The notes under the pieces are model-generated. The model saw only the letters and a program-made list of their open reading frames with translations, had not been told where the DNA came from and ran no database searches. Shown here piece by piece: positions 33,322 through 41,337 of a DNA stretch of 64,000 nucleotides. Positions within the stretch are counted from its first letter, which is position 1; each line of letters starts with the position of its first letter. The translations under genes and the position numbers were made by a program. This DNA comes from Paenibacillus hamazuiensis (GTDB taxonomy: Bacteria > Bacillota > Bacilli > Paenibacillales > NBRC-103111). Location of the stretch: contig NZ_JALRMO010000001.1 of the NCBI RefSeq assembly GCF_023276405.1, forward strand, positions 4,030,001 through 4,094,000, written 5' to 3'.

Positions 33322-34743
33322 TCAGCTGAACCGGTGCTGCCTCCCTGCCCGTTCGGGCGTTATGCCTTTCCGGCGATGACAATAATCCACGATCTCATCC
33401 CACGATTCGCGCAAGCGGAAAATATCTTCCTCCACCAGCTCGCTGCCCGTCTGCACCTCGATGATTTCCAGATCGGTAACAGCCCTTATGCTGTGTCTCG
33501 CTCCCTGCGGGATCTTGACCACATCGCCGGCCTTCAGGAATTGAAACTCTTCGTTTAATACGAGCTCTCCTTCACCGGCAATCACGGTCCATACCTCACA
33601 GCGCTTATAGTGCATCTGGTAGCTTAAATTTTTTCCGGCGCTCACGCAAATCCGCTTGGTTAACACTTCGTTATACATATCGAATTTTTTGTAATCGAGC
33701 ACCCGGTAAGTTCCCCAACGCCGTTCCTCATACATCGGACGCTGCTCGAAGCGTTTGATAAAGTCTTTCACTTTCGGCGAAGCATTCTTCTCGGCGACCA
33801 ATATGCCGTCCGGACTGGCGGATACGATGATGTCGCTGACTCCGAGCACCGCTACCGGAATATCCAGCTCATTGATCAAATGCGTGTTTCGGGAATCGGG
33901 ACTCACGGCGCCGATGCCGATAACCGAAGATTCGATTTCTTCCGTTAACGTATTCCAGGTCCCGAGGTCTTTCCACTCCCCATCGTAAGGAACCGCCATG
34001 ACACGCTCCGCTTTCTCCACGACCTCGTAATCGAAGCTGATTTGAGGAAACTTGGCGTATTGCCTGACCATTTCCTCGTATTGAATCGGGAGTTTCTTTT
34101 CGATCAGCAAATTGATCAAATAATCCAGCTTGAATGCGAAAACCCCGCAATTCCATAATGCACGCTGCTCGATAAGCTCCTTCGCTTTGGCCTCGCTGGG
34201 CTTTTCCGCAAAGCGCTTTACCGGATAGCCGATTTCGGTTTCGATACGCGCGGATTCGTCCGGGACGATGTACCCGTATTTCTCCGAAGGATAGGTCGGC
34301 TGCACGCCCATGAGGGCAAGCTCCGCATCTGTCCGGCGGACAACCGTTTCCAGCTCTTTCATTTTCGTAAAAAAAGCATCGTCCACATACGGATCCACCG
34401 GCATCACGGTGACGACCTCGCTTGTGCTGACGCCTTCCACGGAGTATAAGTACACGGCAGCCAGCGCAATAGCCGGGAACGTATCCCGGCGCTCGGGTTC
34501 GATGATCAGCGGAACGTCCGCCCCTACCTGACTTTGGATCATCTCCGCCTGCCCTTTGCCCGTAGCGATAAAAGAATCGCGCGCAAGTCCGGCCGAACCG
34601 AGCTGCCTCCACACCCTTTGAACCATCGACTCCAAGGAGTGATCCGGTCCTTGAAGCACCTTTAAAAATTGTTTGGATCTCGAATCGTTCGATAAAGGCC
34701 ATAATCGCTTGCCGGACCCTCCGGACAATAAAACCAGCTTCAT
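33322..34743 (-). CDS. manC: Mannose-1-phosphate guanylyltransferase with C-terminal cupin
   Basis: A 473-residue enzyme starting MKLVLLSGGSGKRLWPLS after GGGGAG; a much longer in-frame extension upstream has no site and overlaps the sugar transferase gene. The N-terminal nucleotidyltransferase domain (SGGSGKRLWPLSNDSRSKQF, then FAEKPS) makes GDP-mannose; the C-terminal cupin (YKRCEVWTVIAGEGELVLNEE, KIPQGARHSI) is the mannose-6-phosphate isomerase-type domain. It provides the GDP-mannose for the polysaccharide. Confidence 0.93.
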   Translation of the reverse strand: MKLVLLSGGSGKRLWPLSNDSRSKQFLKVLQGPDHSLESMVQRVWRQLGSAGLARDSFIATGKGQAEMIQSQVGADVPLIIEPERRDTFPAIALAAVYLYSVEGVSTSEVVTVMPVDPYVDDAFFTKMKELETVVRRTDAELALMGVQPTYPSEKYGYIVPDESARIETEIGYPVKRFAEKPSEAKAKELIEQRALWNCGVFAFKLDYLINLLIEKKLPIQYEEMVRQYAKFPQISFDYEVVEKAERVMAVPYDGEWKDLGTWNTLTEEIESSVIGIGAVSPDSRNTHLINELDIPVAVLGVSDIIVSASPDGILVAEKNASPKVKDFIKRFEQRPMYEERRWGTYRVLDYKKFDMYNEVLTKRICVSAGKNLSYQMHYKRCEVWTVIAGEGELVLNEEFQFLKAGDVVKIPQGARHSIRAVTDLEIIEVQTGSELVEEDIFRLRESWDEIVDYCHRRKGITPERAGRQHRFS

Positions 34744-34802
34744 TTCGGCTCCCCTTCCTGTTTCATTTCCTCCAGGAGCCGTTTCCCATCTGCCGTCCTT
34801 GT

Positions 34803-35495
34803 TTAGTAAGCATCCCGGGGAAACAGCATCACCCATACGGTTTTGACGATCAGCTTTAAATCCATCCACAGGCTGCGGTTGCGGATGTAGTACAAATCCA
34901 GCTCCACCATTTGCCCGAACGACAAGGAGTTTCTTCCGCTCACCTGCCAAAGGCCGGTGCATCCCGGAGTCACCGTTAACCGCTGTTTGTCGTAGCTTGT
35001 GTACTGCTCAACCTCCCGCGGAAGCGGGGGCCTCGGTCCGACCAGGCTCATATCCCCCTTGAGTACGTTCCACAGCTGCGGAAGCTCGTCGAGGCTCGTC
35101 ACGCGAAGAATTTTTCCAACCTTGGTGATCCTCGGATCGTCCTTGATTTTAAACATCGCGCCTTCGATTTCGTTTTTCGCGATCAAATCCTGCAGCAGCT
35201 GCTCCGCGTTCCAAACCATGGAGCGGAATTTGTACATATAAAACGGCTTGCCGTCTTTGCCGATCCGGACCTGTCTGAAGAAAACCGTGCCCTTCGGGTC
35301 TTCGAGCTTGATCAGCACAGCAATCACGAGAAACAGAACCAAACAAATCAGCAGGCCGGCGAGCGAACCCAATACATCGACCGCTCTTTTGATCCTCAGG
35401 TACAGCCATCGGTTTGACCTTGCCGGTTGAACCGAAGCATCGGCATAATACGACCTTGAACTCAAAAGTTCCCCTTCGTTTGAATAATTGGACAT
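34803..35495 (-). CDS. Priming sugar transferase (polyisoprenyl-phosphate hexose-1-phosphate transferase)
   Basis: A 230-residue membrane enzyme of the WcaJ/EpsL C-terminal type. One membrane segment (VLGSLAGLLICLVLFLVIAVLI) precedes the catalytic domain with KFRSM, VTSLDELPQLWNVLKGDMSLVGPRP and TPGCTGLWQVSGR. It transfers a sugar phosphate to undecaprenyl phosphate to begin the repeat unit. It lies in the galU-transferase-manC run. Confidence 0.93.
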   Translation of the reverse strand: MSNYSNEGELLSSRSYYADASVQPARSNRWLYLRIKRAVDVLGSLAGLLICLVLFLVIAVLIKLEDPKGTVFFRQVRIGKDGKPFYMYKFRSMVWNAEQLLQDLIAKNEIEGAMFKIKDDPRITKVGKILRVTSLDELPQLWNVLKGDMSLVGPRPPLPREVEQYTSYDKQRLTVTPGCTGLWQVSGRNSLSFGQMVELDLYYIRNRSLWMDLKLIVKTVWVMLFPRDAY

Positions 35496-35510
35496 ACCGC
35501 CCTACCCTTT

Positions 35511-36401
35511 CTATCCTATAACTTTAGGCAGCGTGCTTTTTTCCAGAAACTCCTCCATCGCTTGTAAAAGCGGACCCCGGAGCTCCTGGTGGCGAAGCGC
35601 AAAATCGAGCGTCGTTAAAATGAATCCGAGCTTCTCCCCGACATCGTAGCGGACGCCCTGGAAATGATAAGCGTAAACCTGCTCCAGTTCATTCAGCTTC
35701 TGGATGGCATCGGTGAGCTGAATTTCTCCGCCTGCCCCTTCCTCCTGCAAATCCAGGATCCGGAATATGTCCGGCGTCAGCACGTAACGCCCCATAATCG
35801 CCATGTTGGAGGGCGCTTGACCGGGCTGCGGCTTCTCCACAAAATTTCTTACCTGGTACAGACGGCCTTGCTTGGCTTTCGGATCGATAATTCCGTAACG
35901 CTGCGTTTCATGATCCGGCACCGGCTGAACCCCGATGACCGACGCCCCGGTCGTCTCATATTCCTGAATAAGCTGCTTCAGACAGGGCACCTCGGATTGC
36001 ACGATATCGTCGCCGAGCAGCACCGCGAACGGTTCGTCGCCGATAAACCTTCTGGCGCACCAAACCGCATGGCCCAAGCCGCGAGGTTCTTTTTGCCTTA
36101 TGTAATGAATATCAACGCCCGACGAGCGCCGAACTTCTTCCAACAGCCGGATCTTTCCCTTTTCCGCCAAATTCATCTCGAGCTCGAACGCGTGGTCGAA
36201 GTGGTCCTCGATCGCCCGCTTCCCTTTGCCGGTTACAATGATGATGTCCTCGATACCCGATTCGACGGCCTCTTCGACGATGTACTGGATGGTCGGCTTA
36301 TCGATGATGGGAAGCATTTCCTTGGGCATTGCCTTGGTGGCCGGCAGGAACCTGGTTCCAAGCCCTGCGGCCGGAATGATCGCTTTCTTCACTTTTTTCA
36401 T
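35511..36401 (-). CDS. galU: UTP-glucose-1-phosphate uridylyltransferase, copy 1
   Basis: A 296-residue enzyme making UDP-glucose, starting [31 protein letters not shown] after GGAGGG. Further motifs are [29 protein letters not shown] and GEIQLTDAI. It is the first gene of galU-priming transferase-manC. The promoter carries two TGATAC-type operators, which ties this operon to the peptide system. A second galU begins at the right edge of the window. Confidence 0.95.
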   Translation of the reverse strand: MKKVKKAIIPAAGLGTRFLPATKAMPKEMLPIIDKPTIQYIVEEAVESGIEDIIIVTGKGKRAIEDHFDHAFELEMNLAEKGKIRLLEEVRRSSGVDIHYIRQKEPRGLGHAVWCARRFIGDEPFAVLLGDDIVQSEVPCLKQLIQEYETTGASVIGVQPVPDHETQRYGIIDPKAKQGRLYQVRNFVEKPQPGQAPSNMAIMGRYVLTPDIFRILDLQEEGAGGEIQLTDAIQKLNELEQVYAYHFQGVRYDVGEKLGFILTTLDFALRHQELRGPLLQAMEEFLEKSTLPKVIG

Positions 36402-36448
36402 CTCGCATCCCTCCAAATAGATTTATCTGTCTATGAAAATGCAAAAAC

Positions 36449-36505
36449 CGATACACATCGTATCTATACACTCCTAACTCTATGATACAATAAGTATCAT
36501 GTCAA
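36449..36505 (-). promoter_or_regulatory. galU promoter with two operators
   Basis: On the minus strand TTGACA (36500-36505) is exactly 17 bp from TAGAGT (36477-36482), and the whole spacer is the perfect palindrome TGATACTTATTGTATCA (36483-36499). A second site, AGATACGATGTGTATCG (36449-36465), lies 34 bp further downstream, past the start of transcription. Confidence 0.8.
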
Positions 36506-36549
36506 CCGTTTTTTCAGCAAATTTCGTAATTTTTTTCATGAAAACCCTC

Positions 36550-36603
36550 TAGACTTATGACAATGATTCGATTATAATGTGAATTGTGATACGATTTGTA
36601 TCA
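36550..36603 (+). promoter_or_regulatory. Promoter and operator of peptide 3
   Basis: TAGACT (36550-36555), 17 bp, TATAAT (36573-36578). The perfect palindrome TGATACGATTTGTATCA follows at 36587-36603, over the start of transcription, 28 bases before the start codon. Confidence 0.75.
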
Positions 36604-36630
36604 AAAAAATTTGGCTAAGGAGGTGATTAT

Positions 36631-36786
36631 ATGGAAAAGAAAGTTTATTCCAGACCCATTGTTTTAAACCATGAACTGGTACAATTCGAAACATTGTTGT
36701 CCTGTAACCCTCCGAACAGCCCGGCGGTCACAGCTACCGGCAAGCAAGTTTGTCTGAAACCGGACCTGACGTGGTTCGAGCGTTAA
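36631..36786 (+). CDS. Putative modified-peptide precursor 3
   Basis: A 51-residue peptide starting MEKKVYSRPIVLNHEL, with AAGGAGGTG before the ATG. It shares YxxPxVLxHE, FETLLSCNPPN and QVCLKPDLTWFER with peptide 2, differing mainly in the middle (SPAVTATGK). Two cysteines are conserved. It is convergent with the exporter ABC gene and controlled by the shared operator, which makes it the most direct candidate substrate of the modification operon. I found no cyclase that would make a lasso topology, and the core does not begin with the usual Gly. Confidence 0.75.
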   Translation: MEKKVYSRPIVLNHELVQFETLLSCNPPNSPAVTATGKQVCLKPDLTWFER

Positions 36787-36803
36787 TGCGGAACAAAAGA
36801 AAA

Positions 36804-36840
36804 GAGAGCAGGAAGTATCATCATTCCTGCTCTTTTTCTT
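36804..36840 (+). terminator. Intrinsic terminator of peptide 3
   Basis: AGAGCAGGAA and TTCCTGCTCT form a 10-bp stem with a 9-base loop followed by TTTTCTTTT. Confidence 0.85.
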
Positions 36841-36867
36841 TTGACGAAAACCGTTTCATAGTCAAAT

Positions 36868-38700
36868 TCAAAGACGAAAACTTCGTTCACCCAGCACATT
36901 TCTCTCCGAGCCCGATTCTATCTCCTGATTGTATTGGATCCGATACAGCTTGGCGTACAGACCGTTCCTGCCGATCAGCTCCTGATGCGTTCCCTGCTCT
37001 ACGACCTGCCCCCGATCGATAACGGCGATGAGGTCGGCGTGATGAATCGTTGATAGCCGATGGGCGATCACGATCGTCGTCCGCTGCTTCATAAGCTTGT
37101 TTAAGGCGTCCTGAACCTGCAGCTCCGTTTCGCTGTCCAAAGCGGAGGTTGCCTCGTCAAGCAGCAAGATCGGAGCATCCTTGAGGATCGCCCTGGCAAT
37201 GGCAATTCTTTGTTTTTGCCCGCCCGACAGCTTAACCCCTCGTTCTCCGATTTCCGTATCGTAGCCATCCGGCAGCGCCATAATAAAATCATGAGCGTTC
37301 GCTTCTTTGGCCGCACGGATAAGCTCCAGCTCGCTGGCCCCCTCCTTGCCGCAGACGATATTGTCCCTTATGGTTCCGTCAAACAGGAACGTATCCTGCG
37401 ATACATACGCCGTACAGCTGCGGAGCTCCGGGAACGACATCAGGCTTGATTCGTGCGAGTCAAACAAAATTTCGCCGGATTGCGGCTTGTAGAAGCCCAT
37501 CAACAGGCTCAAAATCGTGCTTTTTCCGGCTCCGCTCGGACCGACCAAAGCGACCGTTTTGCCGGCCGGAATCGACAGGTTGAAATTGTCCAAAGCATTC
37601 ACCTTGCCGTCATAGCTGAATCGGATATCTTTGAGATCAATCGAACCGCGGAACCCTTGGACCGGCTGAAAAGAAGGCAGCTCGCGAGTTTCGGGAACCT
37701 CACGGAACACCTCTTCGACTCTTTCCAAAGCAGCAACGGAACGTTGGAAAGCTCCCCACATGCCGGCAAGTCCGGTAAGCGGATAAACCAGAAACTGCAC
37801 CAGGCTGACAAAAGCGAGCAAATCGCCGATCGACATATGCTGGCTCATCACAAACTGCACCCCGGCCCCGAGACATACCAGATACGATATCGTACCGACA
37901 GAGCCTGCTCCGGCTTGAAACCATCCGCGCAATCGGGCGATCTTCAGCTCGAGCGACAGCAGATTTCCGTTTATTCCCTCATAACGCCGATGCATCGTTT
38001 TTTCCAAAGTAAACGAACGGATCACGGTATAACCGGAGAAGCTTTCGTTCAGGAAGCTGTGCAGCTTGCCGAGCGCATCGTGCACAGCTCTGCTGTTGCG
38101 GCGGATCAGCTTGCCGAATACGGCTCCCGACAAGGCGGCCAAAGGGCCGATCAGCGTGCAGATCAAGGCAAGCCTCCAGTTGATGTTAATCAAATAGAGG
38201 AACGCGCCCAAAGCCATAAGCGGCAATCGGATCACGCTGAGCATATTGCTGCCTATCGCTCCGTCAATGTTATTCACATCGTTGGTCATCCGGGAGACCA
38301 TTTCCCCGGAATGGTGTTCGCCGTAATATTTTGCAGGAAGACGCAGCATATGGTGGAACAGAGCGTTTTTCAAATCGGTGCGGACTTTGACGAGTGCGGT
38401 GGATTCGAGGTATGTGCTGAAGTAGCCGATGACTCCGGTTAAGACGGTAAAAAGCACGCCGTACATCAGCAGCTCCCTGACTTCATCGGCGTTTCGCCGC
38501 AATGCGGCATCCGTAATGTTTTGCAGAAACCAGGTAAAAAACAAGGTCACTCCGATACCGCTGAACAGCAGCAAGAATAACCAGAAATAAATTTCCCAAT
38601 ATCGCAAAACATACGGCATAATCAAAGCGAGAGGTTTCCTGATGTTGCCGATCTCCAGATACCGTTTCCAGGTTAGCGTCATTTTTTTCAAGAGGCCCAT
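36868..38700 (-). CDS. Exporter-type ABC transporter (fused membrane and ATPase domains)
   Basis: A 610-residue half-transporter starting MGLLKKMTLTWKRYLEI; this start overlaps the end of the S26 peptidase gene by 13 bases and has a GGGGAA site. Six membrane segments span about residues 30-320; the ATPase domain has GPSGAGKST (Walker A), YVSQDTFLFDG (Q-loop), KLSGGQKQRIAIARA (signature) and ILLLDEATSALDSE (Walker B). There is no N-terminal C39 peptidase. It is last in the modification operon, in the position of the exporter (D gene) of lasso clusters, so it probably exports the mature peptide. Confidence 0.9.
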   Translation of the reverse strand: MGLLKKMTLTWKRYLEIGNIRKPLALIMPYVLRYWEIYFWLFLLLFSGIGVTLFFTWFLQNITDAALRRNADEVRELLMYGVLFTVLTGVIGYFSTYLESTALVKVRTDLKNALFHHMLRLPAKYYGEHHSGEMVSRMTNDVNNIDGAIGSNMLSVIRLPLMALGAFLYLININWRLALICTLIGPLAALSGAVFGKLIRRNSRAVHDALGKLHSFLNESFSGYTVIRSFTLEKTMHRRYEGINGNLLSLELKIARLRGWFQAGAGSVGTISYLVCLGAGVQFVMSQHMSIGDLLAFVSLVQFLVYPLTGLAGMWGAFQRSVAALERVEEVFREVPETRELPSFQPVQGFRGSIDLKDIRFSYDGKVNALDNFNLSIPAGKTVALVGPSGAGKSTILSLLMGFYKPQSGEILFDSHESSLMSFPELRSCTAYVSQDTFLFDGTIRDNIVCGKEGASELELIRAAKEANAHDFIMALPDGYDTEIGERGVKLSGGQKQRIAIARAILKDAPILLLDEATSALDSETELQVQDALNKLMKQRTTIVIAHRLSTIHHADLIAVIDRGQVVEQGTHQELIGRNGLYAKLYRIQYNQEIESGSERNVLGERSFRL

Positions 38701-39167
38701 AGGCGATTTCTCATTCCCCGCAATTTTTTGATGACCTTGAGGCAAGTGTGGATGGACAGGGACAGCCAAGGAAGGCGGACTACATATTTCCCCCACAGCC
38801 TGATCCAATAACTGGACGTATCCATCGTACGCGCAGACTTGCGGATGGAAACCATTCTCCCGATGATTCGGTCGGATGTAACAGGCTCGTCGGGATACGG
38901 GTTCGAATCCCCTTTGCACAAAATGATCCATTGCCGGCCGGCAAGGCTGATATCGATCAGCCGATGTCCGACCAGCGTCCCTGCATCCGTGTGAAATAAG
39001 ACGATATCGCCCTTTCGAAGCTGCGCCGGCTCGACCGGCACAAAGCGACAGACGTTTCCCGTGCGGATAAAAGGCAGCATGCTGAGTCCGTGCGAGACGA
39101 TGTCAATGTATCCTTGTTTGTCCATAAGCAGCCTCATGGCCCGGATGATATCCGCATTAGCTTGCAT
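38688..39167 (-). CDS. S26 signal peptidase-like protein, ER/SipW type
   Basis: A 159-residue protein with the serine motif SHGLSMLPFI near residue 25 and KGDIVLFHTDAGTLVGHRLI, where a histidine sits at the position of the usual lysine, as in archaeal/ER-type (Ser-His) signal peptidases such as SipW. KGDSNPYPDEPV follows. A hydrophobic segment is at the C-terminus (VVRLPWLSLSIHTCLKVI) rather than the N-terminus. It overlaps the PqqD-like gene by 11 bases and the ABC gene by 13. In this operon it may cut a leader or a secreted partner; this is inferred from position. Confidence 0.85.
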   Translation of the reverse strand: MQANADIIRAMRLLMDKQGYIDIVSHGLSMLPFIRTGNVCRFVPVEPAQLRKGDIVLFHTDAGTLVGHRLIDISLAGRQWIILCKGDSNPYPDEPVTSDRIIGRMVSIRKSARTMDTSSYWIRLWGKYVVRLPWLSLSIHTCLKVIKKLRGMRNRLWAS

Positions 39168-39426
39168 ATTCGATAAGCCCGAGCTGCGAAAGCTGCGATA
39201 AAAACGTCATGACATCCTCTTTCGCTTCTTCCGCCGTAATGTCGTAATGCTTCTGGAGTTCCAAGGCGAGAGAATCTATGGTGTTCGGTTCCTTCAGCAG
39301 CGCCCAGCATATTCCGCCGGCTTCATTCAGTTTGGTGACCGTATACTGATCCGCGTTAAGAATAAGCCATTCTTCTTCCACCTGCATCGCTTCCACGTTC
39401 ATGCTTCGTACAAATTGTGTGCTCAT
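39157..39426 (-). CDS. PqqD family protein (RiPP recognition element-like)
   Basis: An 89-residue winged-helix protein: EEEWLILNADQYTVTKLNEAGGICWALLKEP, then TIDSLALELQKHYDITAEEAKEDVMTFLSQLSQLGLI, which is the PqqD / lasso B1 pattern. Such proteins bind leader peptides and present them to modifying enzymes. It overlaps the HPr-kinase-like gene (ATGA) and has GGGAGG before its ATG. The YxxP leaders of the three small peptides nearby are its obvious candidate ligands. Confidence 0.9.
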   Translation of the reverse strand: MSTQFVRSMNVEAMQVEEEWLILNADQYTVTKLNEAGGICWALLKEPNTIDSLALELQKHYDITAEEAKEDVMTFLSQLSQLGLIEYAS

Positions 39427-40217
39427 GATATTTCCTCCCAGAACTTGTCATTCTTTTGAAAAAACAGCTCGTATACGGGCACGTGTCCGGTTAGCTTGCT
39501 GCACATGCGGAACACCTTCTTCGTTTCCTCCGGGTCGTGCGCCCAATAAAACACGCGTTGGAAAATTTGCTGCAGCCCTTCCATGCCCCCCATGCGAAGT
39601 CTGCGAATATCAAGCGACTGGCGCAATATTTGGATCGCCGTCAGCGGGTAAGTGCCCGCAATGTCCGGTAAATCGGTATCGCTTCGGAAAGGGGAATTGT
39701 AAATGACCGTTTCGTCGCCCGCAATTTTGACAATCGTCGCCTCGTCGGACAAGATCGGCCTCGGCTGCGAAAGCCGGACGACCGTAGACTTGCCCGCTCC
39801 GGAATGTCCGGCAAACATGTAAGCTTTGCCATGCTCGAGCAGGCAGGAGGAATGGATCAGGAGCCCCCACTCCTTCCGGGTAATATAGGCGCTGTACAAA
39901 TTGACCATCGCATGCTTCAATGCGAAATCGTCATATACGTGAATGCGGGCTTCCCTGTATTCTTTGTCCGCTTCTATGAGATAATCGGCCCGTTTGTAAA
40001 CGATGACTTCGTCTGCAGTCGTTACGTTTACGTTGTAATCCACGAACGGGCCGCCGTATCCGTCGAATATGGAAACAGCGATGTCCGCTTCCGGAAGAAT
40101 CTCGCTTTCTATTAATGAAGCTCCATACTTTTGGCAAATGAAAGCTTTGACGAAATCAGATTCGGTGCCGAGCACCAAACGGTGCTCGGCGATCCGAACG
40201 TAAAAGTGTTCCAGCAT
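39423..40217 (-). CDS. HPr kinase-like protein
   Basis: A 264-residue protein whose C-terminal half resembles HPr kinase/phosphorylase: GLLIHSSCLLEHGKAYMFAGHSGAGKST (P-loop) and ILSDEATIVKI. The N-terminal half lacks the normal HPr kinase domain. Related proteins in paeninodin-type clusters (K gene) phosphorylate the precursor peptide on a side-chain hydroxyl; others of this group in exopolysaccharide loci are uncharacterised. It is the second gene of the modification operon, 15 bases after the nucleotidyltransferase. Confidence 0.88.
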   Translation of the reverse strand: MLEHFYVRIAEHRLVLGTESDFVKAFICQKYGASLIESEILPEADIAVSIFDGYGGPFVDYNVNVTTADEVIVYKRADYLIEADKEYREARIHVYDDFALKHAMVNLYSAYITRKEWGLLIHSSCLLEHGKAYMFAGHSGAGKSTVVRLSQPRPILSDEATIVKIAGDETVIYNSPFRSDTDLPDIAGTYPLTAIQILRQSLDIRRLRMGGMEGLQQIFQRVFYWAHDPEETKKVFRMCSKLTGHVPVYELFFQKNDKFWEEIS

Positions 40218-40232
40218 TGCAGTTCTCCTTCC

Positions 40233-41192
40233 TTAGTAAGCCCGATGCAGCGATTTCATTTGGTGCCTGAACGTATCGAAGATGAGATGCTTGAAGAAAA
40301 ACTTGTATAGGTAATAGTTTTTCGTCCGGACTCCCAGTTTGGCATCTCTGATGACGTTGTAATTCCAGTGCGTTTCTATCATATCGAATGGAAGCGGCTT
40401 GAGCTCTTGCAGGTGAGGAAATAGCCGGTAAACGATAGAAAGTACGGCCTGAATCCGCTTGTATGTTTTGTCTTGCGCCGCCTGTGCCGTAAGCTCCCTG
40501 TAGTCCAGCCTGGGGCCGCACCGGTGAATCATTTGGACGACGTCCAATATATACCGAAGCGAGTCCATTTGATGTCTGGCTCCATGCAGACAAATAAAAT
40601 AAAACGTATGGAGATCGGACAGCTGCTTTACGAACCGGTAGCCGTTCAAACTTTCGGCTTTTTGCCAGAACGGTTCGACGTGCAGGTCGGACCAATGCTG
40701 CTTGTCGAGCGTCCAATGTAGCTCCATCATCAGTCCGTTTTTATCCGGCATCCGCGCATGATGATCCCGGGTCGTTTCGTAAATATAGCCCAGCTTCGAC
40801 ATGCACTCAATGGCTTCATCCAGCCGGACCAGCGGTACAAGCAGGTCAACGTCGCTGCTCACCCTTGCGGCGAAATGATTGAAATACCGCTGCGCAAAAT
40901 GAACCCCTTTAAGCGGAATAACCGGGAGACCGATCGCCTCCAGACTTCGGATCGCTTCCTCCTCTTTATGTTTCATAAAGAGATTTTGATGAAGGCCGCT
41001 CATATGTTTACTGCGTAATTTATTCATAAAAGACGGAGGTAGCCGGTCGTTATCTCTCCCGTTGAGTAAGTGATAAACCTGCGACGAAAGTGCGAATAAT
41101 TCAATATCCTGAAGAACTTGTTCGTATTGCTGCTCTTTCCAGGAAAGCGAAATTGTCGGATCATACAATGACTGTAGAAAAGAGATGATCAT
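40233..41192 (-). CDS. Nucleotidyltransferase family protein (NTP_transf_5-like)
   Basis: A 319-residue protein with the DNA polymerase beta-like nucleotidyltransferase motif RVSSDVDLLVPLVRLDEA, preceded by GLPVIPLKGVHFAQRYF and followed by MELHWTLDKQHW and FYFICLHGARHQ. This is the family (PF14907) of the N gene in paeninodin-like clusters, where its role is not established. It is the first gene of the modification operon and has a promoter with two shared operators. AGGAGG lies six bases before the ATG. Confidence 0.88.
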   Translation of the reverse strand: MIISFLQSLYDPTISLSWKEQQYEQVLQDIELFALSSQVYHLLNGRDNDRLPPSFMNKLRSKHMSGLHQNLFMKHKEEEAIRSLEAIGLPVIPLKGVHFAQRYFNHFAARVSSDVDLLVPLVRLDEAIECMSKLGYIYETTRDHHARMPDKNGLMMELHWTLDKQHWSDLHVEPFWQKAESLNGYRFVKQLSDLHTFYFICLHGARHQMDSLRYILDVVQMIHRCGPRLDYRELTAQAAQDKTYKRIQAVLSIVYRLFPHLQELKPLPFDMIETHWNYNVIRDAKLGVRTKNYYLYKFFFKHLIFDTFRHQMKSLHRAY

Positions 41193-41208
41193 AGTGTCCT
41201 CCGTAATG

Positions 41209-41266
41209 TGTTACAATTCGTATCATTCATCATCTTTAATTTAGTATACAAATTGTATCATGTCAA
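41209..41266 (-). promoter_or_regulatory. Promoter of the peptide-modification operon with two operators
   Basis: On the minus strand TTGACA (41261-41266) is exactly 17 bp from TAAATT (41238-41243); the spacer is TGATACAATTTGTATAC (41244-41260). A second site, TGATACGAATTGTAACA (41209-41225), lies 35 bp downstream. This is the same arrangement as at galU. Confidence 0.8.
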
Positions 41267-41337
41267 TATCCAATTTCATTTTTTTAAATGCGTAAAAAAT
41301 AAAGGTGTGTTCATTGCGTATGAACACACCCCGCAAC

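Noticed and set aside
28657-36786. Classical lasso peptide cluster
   Set aside because: No asparagine-synthetase-like cyclase and no B2 transglutaminase-like protease are present, and the cores do not start with Gly, Ala, Ser or Cys at a recognisable leader boundary followed by an acidic ring residue at position 7-9.
36868-38931. N-terminally extended form of the ABC transporter
   Set aside because: The extra 77 codons overlap the S26 peptidase gene in another frame and do not look like protein; the ATG at 38700 gives a normal exporter N-terminus.
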